7,740 nt of DNA from Pseudonocardiaceae bacterium (GTDB lineage Bacteria; Actinomycetota; Actinomycetes; Mycobacteriales; Pseudonocardiaceae): assembly GCA_025937115.1 (NCBI GenBank), contig JAICSB010000142.1:1-7740 (forward strand). Reading direction: 5' to 3'. A program made the position numbers and the translations under genes. The notes under the pieces are model-generated. The model had not been told where the DNA came from, did not search any database, and saw only the letters and a program-made list of their open reading frames with translations. Numbering within the stretch: the first letter of the stretch is position 1; each line of letters starts with the position of its first letter. Shown here one piece after another: positions 4,675-7,740 of this stretch.

Positions 4675-7390
4675 AGGCGACCAGCACCAGGGCTCCAACC
4701 GGCGCGGCCACAAGCTCCCGGGCGAGCTTGTCGCCCCGACGTACACCCCGTCCATCGCGCTGCGCTCCATTGACGGCCACCTGGTCCGCAACGGGCAGGA
4801 GGTCTACGCCTGGTACCGGCTCGCGTCGCAGCGCTGGTCGTTCCGCTCGGACTCGCAACGTCAGGACCTGATTCACGCCATCGCGGGCCAGTACGCGGAG
4901 TTGCAGGGCAGGTGGATGCATCTGCGGGTCACCGCTCGCCCCTACCCGATCCGGATGTGGGCCGAAGCCCACGTGCGCAACGCGGTAGGCAGGCTGCCCG
5001 ACACCCCCGGAGCGCTGTCCTTCGACGACTACATGATCGGTGAGCAGCAGCAGCTGCTCGGGCATTCGATGGCCGAGAAAGAGGTCTATCTCGGCGTGCA
5101 GGTGCAGACCCGTTCCATGGTCGACCGGGTCGTGGAGCGGGCCGCGCCGATGCTGCGGCGAGTTTTTCCCACCGCCGTCGATGCCGAGCTGGTCGCGATC
5201 GACGCCGAAGTGGAGCACCTTGACGGCGTGATCGGTGTGGCCGGGCTGGAGGGTCGGCCGGTGACCGCCGGGGAGATGTCCTGGCTGATGCACCGATCGT
5301 GCTCGCTGGGTCTGCCCGCGCCACGCAACCTGCCCGCGACCCCCGGCGCCACCTGGGAACCCGAGGATCTAGCCAGTTTCACCGACGCCGCGGACTTCCA
5401 CACCGAGCCCTACGCACCCACCCTCACTGTTCGCGGCCGCACCGGCTCCAACGCCGGCGTCGCACGGCACGTCGTGGTCCTCACCGTGGGGCAGATGCAC
5501 GGGTTGCGGATCCCGGAGATCGACGATCCGTGGGTACAGCGCTCGGACCGCCTGCCGGCCGGGGTCGAATGGTCGGCGCGTCTCTATGTGCGCCGGCCAG
5601 AGGAGGTGGCCGGCGAGCTGCAGCGGCAGATGAACAAGGTGCGGTCGCAGGTGCGGCACTATACCGACGAGCACGATCTTGAACCGCCGCAGAGCTTGGT
5701 CCGCCAAGCCACCCGGGTGCTGGAGATCGACGACGAGATGACCTCGGGCTTCACCGCGCTGGGCACCCGGGTCCGGTCCTGGTGGCGGGTAGCGGTCTCG
5801 GGACCCACCGAGCGGGACGCACTCCGGTTGGCGCAGCAGCTACTGGATCTGTACAAGCCCAAGATCGCCATCGAGCATCCGGAGTCGCAGTACGCGCTGG
5901 CCCGCGAGTTCATCCCGGGCGAGCCGCTGTCCTCGGGTGCCTACCTGCGCCGCGGCTCGGTGATCTGGGCGGCTTCCGCGGTGCCCACCGCTACCGCGGA
6001 GGTGGGGGACCGGCGAGGCATCCTGCTCGGCGAGACGTGCACCGCCACCCGGCGCCCGGTCGCCTGGGATCCGTGGATGGCCCAGGAGATTCGGGACTCC
6101 TCCGGGCTAACGGCGATGGTGGCCGGGCTCGGTGGCGGCAAGTCCTTTCTGGGTGGCGGGATTGTGTATAAGACGCTGCGGTCCGGCGCGTACTGGACCC
6201 TGCTCGATCCCTCCGGTCCGCTGGCCAAGCTGTGTGAGTTACCCGAGCTGCGGCCTTACGCCCGGCCGATCAACCTGCTCAACGCCCAGCCCGGCATCCT
6301 CAATCCTTACCGGGTCGTCGCCGAGCCGGAACTGGGGCATTTCCTCGACGAGGATGACCCGGAGCGGGCCTGGCGGCGAGAGAAGGCGCTGACTGCCGCG
6401 ACCCGGCGCCGGCTGGTACTCGACGTGCTCACCGGCGTTCTCCCGTTCGAGGTCGCCAGGATGGCCAAGACCCGCATCGTGCTGCTCCGTGCGGTCCGCG
6501 CGGTGGGTGGGCGCCCCGATGCGCATCCCGGGCAGGTCTTCGAGATGCTGCGTCGTGATCCCTCCGAGCACCACGAGCACGCCATCGTAGTCGCCGACTT
6601 CCTCGACGAGATGCGGGAACGCATGTCGTTGCTCATCCCGGACAAGGGCGCCGACCCCTACACCGAGGTACGCGATGACCGGCTGACCGTGCTCACCATG
6701 TCCGGCCTTACTTTGCCCAAGGACGCCATCGGTCGGGAGCACTGGACCGACGCCGAGTCGCTCGGCGTGGAGCTGCTCAACCTGGCCGCTTGGCTGACCC
6801 AACGGTCGATCTACGAGCGCCCCCGTGACGAGCGCAAAGGCGTATGGATCGATGAGGCGTTCTTCCTGTCTGAGGTCCCCACCGGTCGGGTGTTGATGAA
6901 CCGCTTCGCCCGGGACTCCCGCAAGTGGAACGTGCGGGTGCTGCTGTCGTCGCAGGTCCCGGCGGACTTCCTGAAAATCCAAGGTTTCGTATCGCTGCTG
7001 GACTCGGTCTTCGTCGGCAGGCTCGACGACGGGCCCGCACAGGCCGACGCGCTGCGCCTGCTGAAGGTTCCCATCGGGGTCGGATATGAGCAGGTGGTGG
7101 CCTCGCTGGGGCGTCGCCCAGGGGGTGACCGGATGGCCACGGAACGAGACCGGGCACCCCGGCAGTTCATCTTCGGTGATGGCGCTGGCGGCGTCGAGCG
7201 GGTCCGGGTGGACCTTTCAGGCGCGCATTTGGAGCATCTGTGCACCGCGCTGGACACCACTCCGGATGCGCTGCGCGGCGGTCCGGCGGCTGTGGAGCTG
7301 CCCAGCACAGCTGATCTTGCGCCTGAAGAGGGCCGCAGCCCAGGACCCAGTGGGATCGGTCCGGCGGCCGCAGCCGGGACCCGAGCATGA
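4640..7390 (+). CDS. VirB4-like conjugation ATPase
   Basis: The 916-residue product has the size of VirB4-family ATPases, which power assembly of and transfer through type IV secretion channels from the inner face of the membrane. The N-terminal half (about residues 30-470) is the membrane-docking and oligomerisation part, with no catalytic motifs. The C-terminal RecA-like half has Walker A AGLGGGKS with Lys501, followed by LLDPSGPLAKL. Walker B is VWIDEAFFL with Asp738 and Glu739, then an RDSRKWNVRVLLSSQ motif typical of the family's arginine-finger/sensor region. The last 40 residues are a Pro/Ala/Gly-rich tail. I chose the GTG at 4640 because AGGAAGGAG (4624-4632) lies 7 bases upstream. 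An in-frame GTG at 4541 would add 33 low-complexity residues lying entirely inside the preceding gene, with no ribosome site. The stop overlaps the next ATG as ATGA, so translation is coupled at this end. All key ATPase residues are present and the gene looks functional. Confidence 0.92.
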   Translation: MFGLRRPPSSGEGDQHQGSNRRGHKLPGELVAPTYTPSIALRSIDGHLVRNGQEVYAWYRLASQRWSFRSDSQRQDLIHAIAGQYAELQGRWMHLRVTARPYPIRMWAEAHVRNAVGRLPDTPGALSFDDYMIGEQQQLLGHSMAEKEVYLGVQVQTRSMVDRVVERAAPMLRRVFPTAVDAELVAIDAEVEHLDGVIGVAGLEGRPVTAGEMSWLMHRSCSLGLPAPRNLPATPGATWEPEDLASFTDAADFHTEPYAPTLTVRGRTGSNAGVARHVVVLTVGQMHGLRIPEIDDPWVQRSDRLPAGVEWSARLYVRRPEEVAGELQRQMNKVRSQVRHYTDEHDLEPPQSLVRQATRVLEIDDEMTSGFTALGTRVRSWWRVAVSGPTERDALRLAQQLLDLYKPKIAIEHPESQYALAREFIPGEPLSSGAYLRRGSVIWAASAVPTATAEVGDRRGILLGETCTATRRPVAWDPWMAQEIRDSSGLTAMVAGLGGGKSFLGGGIVYKTLRSGAYWTLLDPSGPLAKLCELPELRPYARPINLLNAQPGILNPYRVVAEPELGHFLDEDDPERAWRREKALTAATRRRLVLDVLTGVLPFEVARMAKTRIVLLRAVRAVGGRPDAHPGQVFEMLRRDPSEHHEHAIVVADFLDEMRERMSLLIPDKGADPYTEVRDDRLTVLTMSGLTLPKDAIGREHWTDAESLGVELLNLAAWLTQRSIYERPRDERKGVWIDEAFFLSEVPTGRVLMNRFARDSRKWNVRVLLSSQVPADFLKIQGFVSLLDSVFVGRLDDGPAQADALRLLKVPIGVGYEQVVASLGRRPGGDRMATERDRAPRQFIFGDGAGGVERVRVDLSGAHLEHLCTALDTTPDALRGGPAAVELPSTADLAPEEGRSPGPSGIGPAAAAGTRA

Positions 7391-7740
7391 TCCTCCAGGT
7401 GCTGCGCGGCCGGCGGATCGCGGCGTTGTTGGCGCTGCTCGGGCTGATGGCGGCCATCGCGCTGCTCAGCCCGTCGACTGCCTGGGGGTCCTCAGCGCTG
7501 GCGCAGGTCCCCGGAGCCGACGACTGCAAACAGGCACCCAACCCGGAACGGCCCGGGTCCGGCATGGTCGGTGCGATCGATCCGACACCGCTGCAGGCCG
7601 GCGCGCCGAACAGCGCGTACCACGAGGTCGGCTACGCCGGACTGGTGTGGCACACCTATGACCTCGGCTGTGGTCCTTCGGGCCTGCGCAACCCGAATGC
7701 GGTGATCGACACCTGGACCGGCAACCTGCTGTTCGACGTC
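7387..7740 (+). CDS. Exported/membrane protein, N-terminal part; probable VirB6/TrbL-like channel subunit
   Basis: The ATG at 7387 overlaps the VirB4-like stop (ATGA), and the frame is open to the right edge, giving the first 118 residues. The N-terminus has a basic start (LRGRRI) and a long hydrophobic stretch at about 11-27. A polar region ends in ALA at 37-39, which would suit signal-peptidase cleavage before Gln40. The following segment is polar and contains Cys47 and Cys95, which could form a disulfide outside the cell membrane. It ends with NPNAVIDTWTGNLLFDV, a lead-in of the kind I associate with polytopic channel proteins of actinobacterial conjugation clusters, in which several membrane helices come next. 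Position directly after VirB4 also fits VirB6/TrbL. The membrane helices that would prove it lie beyond the window, so a secreted accessory protein cannot be ruled out. Confidence 0.6.
   Translation, partial: MILQVLRGRRIAALLALLGLMAAIALLSPSTAWGSSALAQVPGADDCKQAPNPERPGSGMVGAIDPTPLQAGAPNSAYHEVGYAGLVWHTYDLGCGPSGLRNPNAVIDTWTGNLLFDV

Noticed and set aside
3928..4791. 287-codon minus-strand open frame over the pilin-like and VirB3-like genes
   Set aside because: It is low-complexity and lies opposite three genes with sensible membrane or ATPase sequence and matching start signals.
4508..5293. 261-codon minus-strand open frame inside the VirB4-like gene
   Set aside because: His/Gly/Pro-rich shadow of a well-supported ATPase gene.
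6239..6982. 247-codon minus-strand open frame opposite the ATPase domain
   Set aside because: It mirrors the codon positions of the Walker A-B region on the other strand and has no recognisable domain or start signal.

Overview
The window is high-GC DNA with GTG and TTG starts, ATGA overlaps and one apparently leaderless gene. This suggests an actinomycete. The style of the conjugation genes would suit a Pseudonocardiales-like genus, but that placement is inference. It has two unlike halves: a partly decayed chromosomal-type metabolic region (about 1-3000) and the start of a conjugation (type IV secretion) operon running off the right edge (about 3949-7740). A HicB-like gene and a roughly 400-base non-coding stretch separate them.

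Left half. The C-terminal end of a VOC/glyoxalase-type protein enters from the left edge on the + strand. It meets, tail to tail, a minus-strand pair made of a LysR-type regulator and an unrecognised four-helix membrane protein. Divergent from the LysR gene lies what was probably its target operon: a SnoaL/NTF2-like gene followed by a PhzS-like FAD monooxygenase. Both + strand genes look broken. The SnoaL-like gene has lost its N-terminal half. The monooxygenase reads well in one frame up to about base 2220 and in another from about 2222, as expected if a small deletion moved the frame. The LysR gene itself is intact. It has a perfect TATAAT and a T-N11-A dyad right at its start codon, which suggests a leaderless, self-regulated transcript.

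Middle. A minus-strand HicB-like antitoxin gene (3066-3539) has an unusual C-terminal extension and no HicA-like toxin beside it within the window. Between it and the conjugation operon, 3540-3948 holds no convincing full-size gene. It does hold a nested inverted repeat (3671-3706), a 10-bp stem-loop (3769-3795), and a 17-codon mini-ORF (3780-3833) behind the best ribosome-binding site of the stretch.

Right half. Four + strand genes are tightly packed or overlapping: a two-helix pilin-like small protein, a VirB3/PrgI-like two-helix protein with a basic tail, a VirB4-like ATPase with clear Walker A and B motifs, and the N-terminus of an exported or membrane protein suggestive of a VirB6/TrbL-like channel subunit. 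Together they look like the membrane core and energising ATPase of a mating channel on an integrative conjugative element or plasmid. No relaxase, coupling protein, integrase or attachment site is visible, so the element's borders are not established here.
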